Part shown: positions 1-9,383 of the stretch, piece after piece | Layout: every line of letters begins with the position of its first letter | Numbering within the stretch: position 1 is the stretch's first letter | Assembly: GCF_905475395.1 (NCBI RefSeq) | Contig: NC_058338.1 | Span: 95,837,435-95,901,434 of the forward strand | DNA length: 64,000 bases | Direction of reading: 5' to 3' | Origin: Chrysoperla carnea | Taxonomy: Eukaryota > Arthropoda > Insecta > Neuroptera > Chrysopidae | Position numbers and translations under genes: made by a program | Notes under the pieces: generated by a model | What the model was told of the DNA's origin: nothing | Database searches by the model: none | Seen by the model: the letters and a program-made list of their open reading frames with translations, nothing else

Positions 1-84
1 GGTTTTATTTTGTATTACAGATACCACGGTCGGTTTTGATTCCAAAACCGTGGTATCTCCTGCCACTAATCGTAATTGTAAGTC
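1..84 (-). pseudogene. Harbinger-like transposase fragment (partial, runs off window)
   Basis: On the minus strand a possible splice acceptor (ttattcacag) is followed by an open frame that starts DLQLRLVAGDTTVL and runs off the window edge. The pattern 'VAGDT...SKPTVV' resembles the N-terminal region of HARBI1/PIF-Harbinger DDE transposases, which have a 'F..VAGD....S..TVS' stretch. It lies just downstream of a same-strand Myb/SANT-like gene, the usual partner of Harbinger transposases. Only about 28 residues are visible and the catalytic core is outside the window. The assignment is inference from context plus a weak motif. Confidence 0.35.
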
Positions 85-125
85 CTGTGAATAAAATCCA
101 ATTAAAAAATATATACATTTAAGAA

Positions 126-711
126 TTAAATAAAATAAAAATATTTATTAACTTCTTCCTCTGGAATGCTATCGGGTACTGTGGAGCTACCCTCCACATA
201 ATCGGACCCGATAATTCCTAGAACCTTCAACTCGAGATTTGACATGGCGATGTTTACGCTTAACTCCTTGTTTCCTGTGGCAGCCTTGGCAATTTTTAGA
301 TCGCGGGCCTTTGCTGCCACTCTACATTTCAAGTCTTTCCATACCTAAAATACCAAACAAGTTAGTGTTTTGGTAAACATAAAGATTTAAAATTAACACT
401 AACTTTTTGCCATTGATCTCTGGTTTTCACTGCACCTCCCGAGTTATTTAACAAGTCAGTCAATTCCTCCCATTTTTTGCTTAGTTGCAACCTTCCGTCT
501 GGTGAAAAAACTTTTCCTTCAGCCAACCCCTTGTTGGCTACAAGGAAGTCCACCATACGGAAAAGTTGCAATTCCGACGCGCGAGGTGCTCTCTTTTTTT
601 TTCTACAGAAATTAAAAAATTTTGTGGAATTAGTTTTAGTAATGCAAAAGTTTAACATTTATAAAATACTTACTGTGTAGTTGCACAAGTACTGTTATAT
701 TCCATATCCAT
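126..711 (-). CDS. Myb/SANT-like (zeste-type) DNA-binding protein, three exons
   Basis: This spliced minus-strand gene has exon 1 at 711-674 (starts MDMEYNSTCATTQ), exon 2 at 602-404 and exon 3 at 344-126. The introns are 71 bp (603-673, GTAAGT donor) and 59 bp (345-403). The exon lengths sum to 456 nt, giving 151 residues plus stop with both phases matching. The product has a basic KKKR start, then the helix-rich pattern ELQLFRMVDFL...W..LTDLLN...GG..KT..QW.KVWKDLK typical of the zeste/Myb-SANT-like domain. Such proteins accompany Harbinger transposases and help bind transposon ends. The adjoining transposase scrap supports that origin. A domesticated host regulator is possible. Confidence 0.68.
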
Positions 712-1589
712 AATAAAAAAATAAATTTAAAACTAAAGATAAAACTAAAAAGAAACCAAAAAAAAAAAAAAACAGAAAACAGAAAACACACGAGAAAAAT
801 TAATATATAGGAACGAAAAACGAAACGAAAACGAAACGAAAAAATATATAGGAAAAACGAAGAATAGTAATAGTAATAGTAATAAGAAGAATAGTAATAG
901 TAATATAAAGAATAAAGAAGAATAGTAATAGTAAGAAGAATAGTAATAGTAATAGTAATGGACGCGACGCTATGTTATTAGTTATTATCAGTATTAAATT
1001 TTTTTTATAATTTGTATTTGACACATTTAGTTTATTTACATGTGAATTTAGTTATAGTAATTTTTGTTGGTTTGTAACAAAAAGTAACTAACTTTTATTT
1101 AATAATTTCTTAATACATATAGAAGTCTGTGAATAAAGTCGATAAGAAATTTAACGTTTTTTCACTAACATAGAGTGTTTGTGAATCACCATGACGTTAG
1201 TGCAAACGCCAAAAAATGATAAGTATCATTTCTGTGGTAATTATCACGAATGTTTGTGAATCGCGCTACAGAAGTAAAAATCGTAATTGGAAAACAAAAA
1301 ATACATTTAAAAAATTTATTGGAAAACAATTCAGAACGAATTAAAACAGAAAAAAATTTAAATTCAACGGAAAACAAGTGAATTTCACAACAACTGTCAA
1401 TCGTATACGCAAGCATTGTGAAATACAGTAACATTGTGAAATTCGTGTGGGAAACATAAAATCGATTAAAATCGAACAATTGGGAAGCTATCGGAAATCA
1501 AAACATCGTAATCAACATTAAAAAAAAAAGTGTTGTTTTGTGGAAATCAAATAATATTTTTGTGAATTTCGTAAAGCTTTTGCATAAGT
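712..1589. repeat. AT-rich spacer with (AATAGT/AATAGA)n microsatellite
   Basis: No gene is supported here. Positions 861-959 are an imperfect AATAGTAATAGT/AAGAAG microsatellite, preceded by A-rich GAAACGAAAACG-type simple sequence around 740-850. The remainder is probably leader or flank of gypsy element 1. I could not find a 5' LTR matching the element's 3' LTR. Confidence 0.6.
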
Positions 1590-2264
1590 ATGGAATTGGA
1601 TAAACGACCAATTGAACAATTGGAGTGTTCAAATATCGCTAAGGAATGGCCAAATTGGAAACGTGCTTTTATGATGTACATGGAGGCAACGGATAAAATG
1701 GATAAACCGGAAAAAAGCAAAATTTCGACATTTCTGTGGCTGGCTGGTACGAAAGCAATGGATATTTTTTATACATTGTATCCAACATATGACAGTGACA
1801 TGGAAAACGCAAACGCAAATATAAACGTGATTGCTAATGCAAATGCAAATCAGGATGGGGAACAACCTGCTGTGGCAGATGAACAACCAATGTATACACT
1901 GGTGAATGTTTTAAAAGAATTTGATAAATATTGCGTGCCTCGAAAAAATATCACGATGGAATCATTAAAATTCAATACAATTGCACAAAAAGAAAAACAA
2001 TTGTTTGCTGATTTTGAAACTGAGCTGCGCAAACAAATTCAATATTGTGATTTCAAATGTGAATGTGGTTGCAACGTGTCATATGAAGAACGCATGTTGC
2101 GTGATCGTATCACCCTCGGCATTTATGATAAAAAATTGCAATTAAAATTATTGGGTAAACGCAACGAGCCACTGAAGGATGTCATCGAAGAATGCAAAGC
2201 ATTTGAAGCGGCTAATGCAAACAAAATTTATTTGGATAGGTCCTCAAACACAATGCATCGATAA
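1590..2264 (+). pseudogene. gag capsid of gypsy element 1
   Basis: An open frame of 224 codons starts MELDKRPIEQLECSNIAKEW. It has the all-helical retrotransposon Gag pattern: a W...F.MYM segment, then LF.DFETELRKQIQYC and a late 'MLRDRITLGIYDKKLQLKLL' block as in Ty3/gypsy capsids. It stops at a TAA. The nucleocapsid continues in a different frame a few bases on, so one frameshift separates capsid from nucleocapsid; a programmed shift at the A-run gataaaaagt cannot be excluded. It would form the cytoplasmic virus-like particle. Confidence 0.75.
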
Positions 2265-2284
2265 AAAGTGTTGAACAACGATCA

Positions 2285-2878
2285 GCTGATTCGGTCAATG
2301 CGGTCATTCGTCGCTGCTACAATTGTGGTGAAAAATTTTATCCAGCACATCTTCGTAGCTGTAAAGCAAATGGTATCACCTGTAATTCGTGTGGCCTTGT
2401 CGGCCATTTTGAAAAACTTTGCAAACAAAAGGAAAGCAAGGGCAGTAAATCGGAAAGCAACACCAAAAAGAACAACAACAACAATAACAAAGCGAATGGA
2501 AAGTCGGAAAAAGTGCGATCAGTTAAGGATTATCGCACGGAAAGCTGGCATGATTCAGGTAACTTGTGTAGTTTATTTGATGGGAATGCGAATATTGATT
2601 GTGAAAAACATATTTTTAGAATAAGAAGCAAGAAGCGTTGGACCAAAGCATATCAAATAGGAAATCAAACTATACATTTTAAGATTGATACGGGCTCGGA
2701 TGTCAATTGTGTTCCAATTAGTCTCATAAAAAAATTAAATTTGACATTTAAAAATAAAAACACTGATTACTCTGTGTATGATTATAGCAATAATCGAATT
2801 AATATTTATGGAACAATTGAATTAAAATGCAAAGAGCTTGATAAACAAACTGAACTTTTCTCAATTTCTCATTGTTGA
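2285..2878 (+). pseudogene. nucleocapsid and aspartic protease of gypsy element 1
   Basis: In the frame that includes 2513-2878, two Cys-rich zinc knuckles (CYNCGEKF... and CNSCGLVGHFEKLC) lie at about 2312-2420. An Asn/Lys-rich linker follows, then the retroviral-type aspartic protease with catalytic motif IDTGSDVNCVP around 2686-2718. The knuckles package RNA and the protease matures the polyprotein. The frame ends at TGA near 2876 before RT begins, so a break separates protease from RT. Identification of knuckles and DTG site is direct from sequence. Confidence 0.75.
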
Positions 2879-2900
2879 TGATACTTATGAGCCATTTTGA

Positions 2901-3851
2901 ATGGATGTTAACACTCTTGTCAGCATGCCTCATGATAAAGATGAATTTGTTGAGCAACATAAAGATTTTTTTGGTGGTGTTGATAAGTTTCCGGGACAAT
3001 TTTCAATTAAATTGATGGACAATGCAAAGCCTTCATTGCACTATAAAAAGCGAGTACCACGTAGCTTAGTTGATAAACTTAAGACTGAACTTGATCAAAT
3101 GGTTAATGATGGAATAATCACACCTGTTGCTTATCCAACTGATTGGGTTAATAACTTGCAGATTGTTGAAAAACCTAACGGAAAACTACGTATTTGTCTT
3201 GATCCAAAGCCACTGAACGCATGTATTCAGCGCGAACATTTTTTGATCCCAACCATTGATGACATCATGTCATCATTGGCGAACAAGCGCATTTATACTG
3301 TTCTTGATTGAAGTAGTGGTTTTTGGCATATGGAATTGGATAACGCTAGCTTAGATCTGACAACATTTATGACTCCATTTGGTCGTTATAAGTATAATCG
3401 TGCTGCATTTGGCATTAATTGCATTCCTGAAATGTTTCAGCGCCAAATGGTTAAAATTTTCGGTGATATTACTGGAGTTGTTGTCTATTTTGATGATATC
3501 GGAATTTTTGCCGAAAATGAAGCTGAACATGACAAAATATTATCATCCGTTTTAAAACGAGCAGCTGAATTTAACATAAAGTTTAATCGCGAAAAGATTA
3601 AATATCGAACTAACCGGGTTCTTTTTATGGGTCACATTGTTAGTAATGGAAAAATTGAACCGGCACAAAAGTATTGTGATGCAATTTTATATATCCAACG
3701 ACCAACTACAAAACAAGAACTTCTTCGGCTCATGGGTCTCTTCAAGTACCTGGCTAAATTTATTCCAAACTTATCAACCATATCGGCAGGATTGAGAGAT
3801 CTGACACGTAATGATGTCGATTTTGTATGGTCGGAAAAACATGATATTTAA
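2901..3851 (+). pseudogene. reverse transcriptase of gypsy element 1
   Basis: RT is encoded in two pieces (2901-3311, 3330-3851) interrupted by an in-frame TGA at 3309-3311. Landmarks in order are the K.RVPRSLVDKLKTELDQM fingers region, LRICLDPKPLNACI, the first catalytic Asp in YTVLD, FGINCIPEMFQ, and the YFDDIGIF active-site box near 3490. The thumb/connection segment LLRLMGLFKYLAKFIPNLS follows. A TAA closes the frame at 3849 before RNase H. The enzyme would copy element RNA into DNA; this copy cannot make a full-length product without readthrough. Confidence 0.82.
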
Positions 3852-4313
3852 TTAGAAAATCTACTTAATATCATTACATCAAAGCCAGTCTTGGCAACGT
3901 ATGACCCAAGTAAACCTGTTATTGTGCAAACTGATGCATCCAAGGATGGTCTAGGATGCGTTTTGATGCAAGATGGTCACCCAGTGGCATATGCATTACG
4001 CACACTCAGCAAAAGCGAACAAAAATGGGCGCAAATAGAAAAGAAATTGCTGGCAATTGTATTTGTATGCAAACGATTTCACTATTTCCTTTATGGCCGA
4101 TCATTTGTCGTTCAAAGCGACCATAAGCCATTGGAAACGCTGGTAAAGCGTGATATTGATGATGTTACTGCACGTTTACAGCGCATGTTTATGTATTTAC
4201 TCAAATATCCTCTCATGGAGGTTGTATACAAACCTGGTAAGGAAATGCTTATTGCAGACTGCCTTTCACGGGCGCAGCTACCGGAAAACAAAGAAATTAC
4301 TATTAATTTGTGA
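3852..4313 (+). pseudogene. RNase H of gypsy element 1
   Basis: The frame after the TAA contains the Ty3/gypsy RNase H signature: VIVQTDASKDGLGCVLMQ (catalytic Asp), AYALRTLSKSEQKW, the E in QIEKKLLAIVF, and QSDHKPLETL with a catalytic Asp, ending IADCLSRAQ. The domain is complete as a unit. It degrades the RNA strand of the hybrid during reverse transcription. The reading frame ends at a TGA where the integrase region begins in another frame. Confidence 0.8.
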
Positions 4314-4872
4314 CTATGTCAAAAATGGTTGGCCTGGATATCATCAACTTGATAAATTTGGACAGCAATTTTGTAAATACAAATCGGAGATGCATTACGA
4401 GAATGGACTGTTGTTTCGTGACTATAGATTGGTAATTCCCACGGTTTTGCAAGAAAAAATTTGCAAATGGCTTCATGCAGTGCATTTAGGTGTCGAAAAA
4501 ACGCTCGCTTGAGCTCGCATGCATTATTTTTGGCCAAATATGTCAAATCAAATAAAGGAAATCGTATCAAACTGCACTGTCTGTGAAACATTCAAACGCA
4601 ATCAGCAAAAAGAACCCTTGGTGCAAGAAGAAGTGGCAAAGTATCCTTATCATATTGTAGCAATGGATATTTTCGAATATGCAGGTCATGACTTTATAGC
4701 GGTATTCGATGCAAATTTTTTGGTTGTGGAGCAGTTAAAAAATAAAACGGCAACACATGTCATTAAAACAATTAGTCATGTGTTTGACAGAATTGGGTAT
4801 CCAACAATCATTAAAAGCGATAACAATCCATTTAATTCATATGAATTCGAACGTTTTGCAACATTCAGTTGA
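4314..4872 (+). pseudogene. integrase of gypsy element 1
   Basis: The zinc-binding HHCC module is visible as HAVHLGVEKT...C..C (the CTVCETF pair). It is interrupted by an in-frame TGA at about 4510, where other elements have Arg. The core starts at AMDIFEYAG (first Asp) and continues to IKSDNNPFNS (second Asp), then frame is lost at 4870. The next 200 bp (4873-5079) hold only frame-shifted integrase C-terminal remains. Integration activity is therefore not possible from this copy. Confidence 0.75.
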
Positions 4873-5079
4873 AATTCTCAAGTCCGCGATATGCACAAAG
4901 CAATGGGTTAGCCGAAAAGGGCGTGGCAATCGCTAAAAATATCTTGAAACGTTGTTATGAGGCAAATGAAACCGATAAATATCGGTATCGCTTAATGGAA
5001 TATAACTCACTCAACGCCTGTCGCTAGTCTAAAATCGACACCGGCGAATTTATTTTTTGGCAGAAATATAAAAACGAAA

Positions 5080-5679
5080 TTGCCGCTGGAAGAGGAAATC
5101 GTTCAGAAAAACATTAAAGAAAAACGTAATAAACAAAAATATTATTATGATAGAAATGCTAAAACATTGCCCCCACTAAATCTGGATGATTTAGTTATTT
5201 TTAAAAAAAATGGAAAAGAATGGAATTATGGAATAATAGTGGGCAACGTGAATGATCGATCGTATATTGTTAAAGATAACTTTGATAATTGTTACAGACG
5301 CAACCGAAGATTCATTGCTAAAACTAAAAATAATGGTTTCAGGGCTAGTGATGTGTTATTTGAGGAAAATATTGTTAATAATAAATTGGAAAACGCTGAC
5401 GATCAGTATAGGGAAATTCAAATTGTGGCGCCTGATAACCAACAATTGAATAATAGGGTTGAAAATAGCAATGATCAATGTAATGAGGATGAACGTGAAC
5501 CACTGGCTGATGAAAACGGTGATGTATCATCAGATGAATATCAAACTGCCAGTAGTGAAGAGTCTGAAGCAAGTTCGGATAGCGAAAATGAGCGGAATGT
5601 AAATGTGCCAGCTGCACATGAAAAAGTATCACGATTTGGTCGTATCATACGACCACCAAAGAGATTTGGTTTTGACTAA
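5080..5679 (+). pseudogene. integrase C-terminal tail of gypsy element 1
   Basis: This 199-codon frame starts near the end of integrase (KNIKEKRNKQKYYYDRNAK is the typical region after the core, followed by a GPY/F-like segment LDDLVIFKKNGKEWNYGIIV). It continues into a long acidic Ser/Glu-rich tail and ends with the basic FGRIIRPPKRFGFD motif common at the C-terminus of Mag-type polyproteins. It is open but detached from upstream pol by frame loss. Confidence 0.65.
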
Positions 5680-5768
5680 ATAGTTTGATTTCAATAAATG
5701 CTGGTCCCTTAGTTTTAAGTATCATTGTTAGCTTAAGAATTAAAAAAAAAACAAAAAACAAAAAAGCG

Positions 5769-5967
5769 TGTAACGATATGACATTGTTATTGAACGCACC
5801 CTCAGATCTACATAAGTTGTGTAACCATGTATTTGTAGTAGAGACAAATGTTTGATGTTCTTCAGTTGAGCATCAACCGTTGGATAGTAAAGATCAATAA
5901 ACGTTTATAATACTCAATAATCATATTGCGTTATTATTTCAAATATAATAATTTAACAATTATTACA
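5769..5967 (+). repeat. putative 3' LTR of gypsy element 1
   Basis: A TGTAACG start follows an A-rich purine tract (5738-5765) directly after pol. A matching ACA end lies at 5967, giving about 199 bp with TG...CA ends. It carries an aataaa signal near 5896. No second copy was found upstream, so boundaries rest on termini and position only. Confidence 0.5.
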
Positions 5968-5994
5968 TTCTTCATTGGAGAACACAAAACCAAA

Positions 5995-7617
5995 TTAATG
6001 TTTCGTTCCTGGCCTGGGTCTAAGCCTTGGCTTGACGGACATTATATAATCGTCATCGATGTGCAGGTACTCCTTAATGTAGGCCGAGAACTTAACGATG
6101 CAATTCAACAGCCTGGTGTCGGATAATCTATCGATTTCGTCCCTCGACCTAGCATACTTTCCCCTGACGAGTCCTGATTCCAGGATTGTACCAAAAGTGC
6201 TTACTAGTTCCAGATATTGCATGTCCCACGTGTAATCCGTGGGTAGGCAATTACTATCCGGATCCAGCAAGCACTGTAACTGGTCGAACGAGAATGATCC
6301 AACAGCGATAGCTGTCGGCTTCGAACTTGACGTTGTAGTAACTGGCTGGACGTTGAATGAACAGCCAGTTGATACGCTACTCGGTGACGCGGCCATCTCA
6401 CGATCGCTCGAAATGCTCACATCACCGAGAGAAACCGACCTAGAAATTTTCTGCTGTTTTGCAGACCTTTCAGGAGATGCTGGTAATTTCAGTAGTTCCA
6501 CGACCGGAACCAACTCCTTCTTGGTCTGCATTTCGCTCATTTTGCTTTTTTGGGAGATAGATATTTTGGGACCCTCTGGTGTAGTTGTAAGAGTCTTTAC
6601 TATCCCCTCTTGCTGCAATTTTTTTTCATTCTTCGGGACACCTTGTGTCGCCGTCCTTCCGTGGGGCGGCCGCTGTTGTTGCTGACGTCCCTTCTTTTTT
6701 CCTGTTACAGCTTCACCTGCAACAGGGGTTGCGAGTCCTCGCACTTGTGCTGAGAAATGTGTTTTCACCACTTTGGCAATCAGAGCCTCCATATCCTTTG
6801 ACAGCGCAGTAGCTGGCCGAACAGTGGCCGCAGCGCTGGCGTATGATACGCCGGCGCTGCTTCCACCCGAACCAACCACCCGGCGACGTGCCTCTGGATA
6901 TGCAAGCCCATCTTGAACCTTGACCTTCTGAATAGCGACCTCCTGCTTGTAGGTCGGACAATTTTTGTTACGAACCGTATGTGCACCTTTACAGTGCACA
7001 CACTTGAAAGGTTGGACGCATGAACTGCCTTTGTGTGGCAGCTTACCACACACACAAATTTCTTTTTTATTACATTTCGATGCAAGGTGTCCATATTCTT
7101 GGCATCGGAAGCAACGCAGCGGCTCCGGTACATAAAGATGGACCGGAACACGTAGATGGATTCCAACATCAATGTGGGAAGGAAGACTGGTTCGATCAAA
7201 AGTTAAGATTAACTTTGGTGATTCCACCAGTGCTCCTCCCTTTCTCCACTTAATTCGTTGGGCCGCAATAATACCTTGCGGACCCAACTCCTTCTTGATC
7301 TCCTCAATTGTACAGTTGAGGAGATCACTGCCGTGCACAACCCCTTTGCTGTAGTTCAAGGTGGGATGAGGTGTGATGTTCACCTCATCGTCTCCAAACC
7401 TTGACATCGTTAATAATTTTTCTGCCTGTTTTGCAGAATGAACCTCTATAAGGAGGTCGCCACGAATCTTCTGGACGCTTTTAACACGTCCAGCCGACTC
7501 ATAGACCACCCTTGCTAAACAGAAGGGACTCGATTTCTCGAAGGACCCTTCCATCTTCTTCACAACGAAGAACCTCTTGCAGTTCTTCGTTATTCCTTCG
7601 GAGGCAGCCAATGGCAT
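5995..7617 (-). CDS. LINE ORF1 Gag-like zinc-knuckle protein
   Basis: This 540-codon intact frame starts MPLAASEGITKNCKRFFVV; an in-frame TAG lies 10 codons upstream. The N-terminal third has the RRM-like layout of Jockey/I ORF1 proteins (KRFFVVKK..., I.GDLLIEVHSAKQAEKLL). Three Cys-rich motifs follow: CFRCQEYGHLASKC (CX2CX4HX4C), CVCGKLPHKGSSC, and CVHCKGAHTVRNKNC. The second half is Ser/Lys-rich and low complexity. ORF1 protein binds element RNA to form the retrotransposition particle. The frame has no stops, unlike most mobile ORFs in the window, so it is young or maintained. Confidence 0.8.
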   Translation of the reverse strand: MPLAASEGITKNCKRFFVVKKMEGSFEKSSPFCLARVVYESAGRVKSVQKIRGDLLIEVHSAKQAEKLLTMSRFGDDEVNITPHPTLNYSKGVVHGSDLLNCTIEEIKKELGPQGIIAAQRIKWRKGGALVESPKLILTFDRTSLPSHIDVGIHLRVPVHLYVPEPLRCFRCQEYGHLASKCNKKEICVCGKLPHKGSSCVQPFKCVHCKGAHTVRNKNCPTYKQEVAIQKVKVQDGLAYPEARRRVVGSGGSSAGVSYASAAATVRPATALSKDMEALIAKVVKTHFSAQVRGLATPVAGEAVTGKKKGRQQQQRPPHGRTATQGVPKNEKKLQQEGIVKTLTTTPEGPKISISQKSKMSEMQTKKELVPVVELLKLPASPERSAKQQKISRSVSLGDVSISSDREMAASPSSVSTGCSFNVQPVTTTSSSKPTAIAVGSFSFDQLQCLLDPDSNCLPTDYTWDMQYLELVSTFGTILESGLVRGKYARSRDEIDRLSDTRLLNCIVKFSAYIKEYLHIDDDYIMSVKPRLRPRPGTKH

Positions 7618-8052
7618 TGGTTTACCACCCTTACACCTTTTTTTCTAGGGGGTTTGGCCCCCCCCCCCCCGACGTTTCAGAACTACCGAGACGAAGCTCG
7701 GGGCCCGTAACGTGGGATCCATCTCCGAACACTTCTCGCCTGGTTCGGACGGGACAGGCAAAGTGTTCCACCTGTAACACCCACCGGTACTGGGGATCCG
7801 ACCCCCTGCACCGTAGATTTAATAATTTTCTCGTTGTCTTGCATTAAAAATTACATTTTTGGTTTGGAGGGGTTTTCCTTCCCCACGCACAAAATAATTT
7901 GGTCCGGGAGGAGCAAGCTCCTTACCCATCGGTGGAGTAGTGCAAACCGATTAGCATTCCCCTATCCGCCACCCGGGGACCCGCCCAGTAGGAGTTGGCT
8001 TCTCCTCTATTGAGTAGTACAGCAAAGTGCAGCACCCCCCAGTGCTGGGATA
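5995..8052 (-). mobile_element. LINE-type element: GC-rich 5'UTR plus ORF1, ORF2 absent
   Basis: A relatively GC-rich block on the minus strand contains an approximately 430-bp 5' leader (8052-7618, including a C/G homopolymer at 7659-7670) and a complete ORF1. Immediately beyond the ORF1 stop (5995) the sequence becomes the 3' end of gypsy element 1. No endonuclease or reverse transcriptase ORF follows. LINE copies usually lose the 5' end, not the 3' half. Its class is Jockey/I-like by ORF1 style. Confidence 0.7.
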
Positions 8053-8480
8053 TCTTTTTTAAATTAAATAATGTACACATTTAATAACAATAATCTAATA
8101 CCTCCACATGAGGTTATTAAGTTAAATAAATTCTATAAATAATAATTTGAATATGTACTTACATTATCGCCAGGTAACACATGCATTTTTGTTTCACTCG
8201 CTTTACTTTAGCATCCAGGTACACCACAATTGATTCCCATTTTTATTTATTAAATATTTTAATAATTCACAAATAATAAATTTAAATGTATCTATACAAA
8301 AATTATTTTGTAAATAAACATAATGACAGTAGACAAAACTATTTATATTCGATAACATAGAGTACAAAATATATTTTTTGTTTGTTTTTGTTTAAATCAG
8401 CGCCACAGGTAGCTTGATGTGAACTAGATTTATCTAAAAAGTTCCCATAATGTAACAAGGATACGAGATTTCAGCCTATG
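8053..8480. other. AT-rich spacer
   Basis: No ORF, repeat or RNA gene is recognised between the 5' end of the LINE and the truncated BEL LTR. Confidence 0.5.
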
Positions 8481-8744
8481 GTTGTAAGTAAGTTACAATT
8501 GAATACAGTCGATTAGCGGCAATCAGTGTGATAACATGTTTAATGGCTGCAAATAAAACAATAATTAAAAAAGAATGTTATGAATCAAAATAATTATAAT
8601 TTTTATGTAATTTTCACAAAGAATAGTGTTAAGTTCAACAACAGTGAATAAAAACATATTATCCTATACATTTCCATGAAAACACATTTTTTTCCTTATA
8701 CAATCCACACCCACCCCTTCAAGTATACCCTTCGGCGCTATACA
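8481..8744 (+). repeat. 5' LTR (truncated) of the BEL/Pao element
   Basis: From gttgtaagtaagttac to cttcggcgctataca this stretch matches 15947-16235 nearly base for base. The match begins about 149 bp into the 3' LTR, so the U3 part is missing here. It ends in CA and is followed by a primer-binding-site-like sequence. The 3' copy carries an extra 30-bp tandem unit not present here. Confidence 0.8.
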
Positions 8745-8747
8745 TTT

Positions 8748-8766
8748 TGGTCCTTCCACGAGCCGG
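8748..8766 (+). promoter_or_regulatory. putative tRNA primer-binding site of the BEL element
   Basis: TGGTCCTTCCACGAGCCGG begins three bases after the LTR end. A PBS starts with TGG because it pairs with the CCA end of a tRNA. The 'ccttc.gagccgga' core is typical of BEL/Pao elements. Confidence 0.55.
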
Positions 8767-9383
8767 ATGGAAAAAATTAATTTATGGAAAATATTAGATA
8801 ATAACGAATTATTAACTGGTTGTGAGCAGTTATTGGAACTCAACAAGAAAACACGTGGAGTTGGAAATTTGGGTTTGATCAAATTGAGCAGCGACGCTAC
8901 GATTATTCATTGTGAAAAACAAGATAAATGCATTTACAACGCATCAAATAAGAAAAATTATATATTTTTTTCATAAATTCCTTTTTATAAAAGCACAATT
9001 TGGGGGAATTGTGAACAAAGATTTGTACAAGTCAGATCATGCAACTGGCTTACGTACACTCTCTTATACAGCAAATACACGTGGTATTTGTTTGGTTGTT
9101 TTTCAATATAGACAAGGAAGTCTAATTTATCAACAACATATCACTTTCTCTGTCTTCATGAAGGAAGCAACCACGGTCATATATACAGGTCTGTTAACTT
9201 CATATACCATCACATAGAGTGAAGCGTGATCGATATAGTTGAACCGTAAAGTAGTTCCCGCGTGGAACACTGGTGGCACATGAGTAGCCGTTTGCATTCT
9301 CGACCGCGTATGTCAGTTCAATTGCGAAAAGTTCTTTAAATCACCTTTGTTTACTTTTAAAACGAGACCTGTCTTTATTGAAA
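8767..9383 (+). other. unassigned segment between BEL PBS and THAP gene
   Basis: Two short frames (8767-8976, 69 codons; 8912-9217, 101 codons) are present but match no family I recognise. The segment should hold the start of BEL gag and the left end of the P-like element. I could not place either boundary or a terminal inverted repeat. The last 150 bp are probably 5'UTR of the THAP gene. Confidence 0.35.

Larger units (their letters stand above)
1590..5967 (+). mobile_element. Ty3/gypsy LTR retrotransposon 1, decayed
   Basis: The domains occur in Ty3/gypsy order on one strand: gag, zinc knuckles, aspartic protease, reverse transcriptase, RNase H, zinc-binding integrase and integrase core, then a basic/acidic tail and a putative 3' LTR. 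Stops or frameshifts occur near 2264, 3309, 3849, 4510 and 4870. Domain style and order resemble the Mag/K02A2.6-like group. No 5' LTR matching the 3' one was found, so the left end is probably lost. Confidence 0.85.

Noticed and set aside
20-57. Hairpin gataccacgg...ccgtggtatc at the window start
   Set aside because: It lies within a plausible coding exon of the Harbinger-like transposase on the minus strand; a chance palindrome in codons is simpler than a terminator or TIR.
800-1024. 74-codon Leu/Ile/Thr-rich ORF on the minus strand
   Set aside because: It is a translation of the AATAGT microsatellite.
7512-7847. 111-codon ORF opposite the LINE 5'UTR
   Set aside because: It is antisense to the LINE leader and ORF1 start, with no domain; it arises from locally higher GC content.
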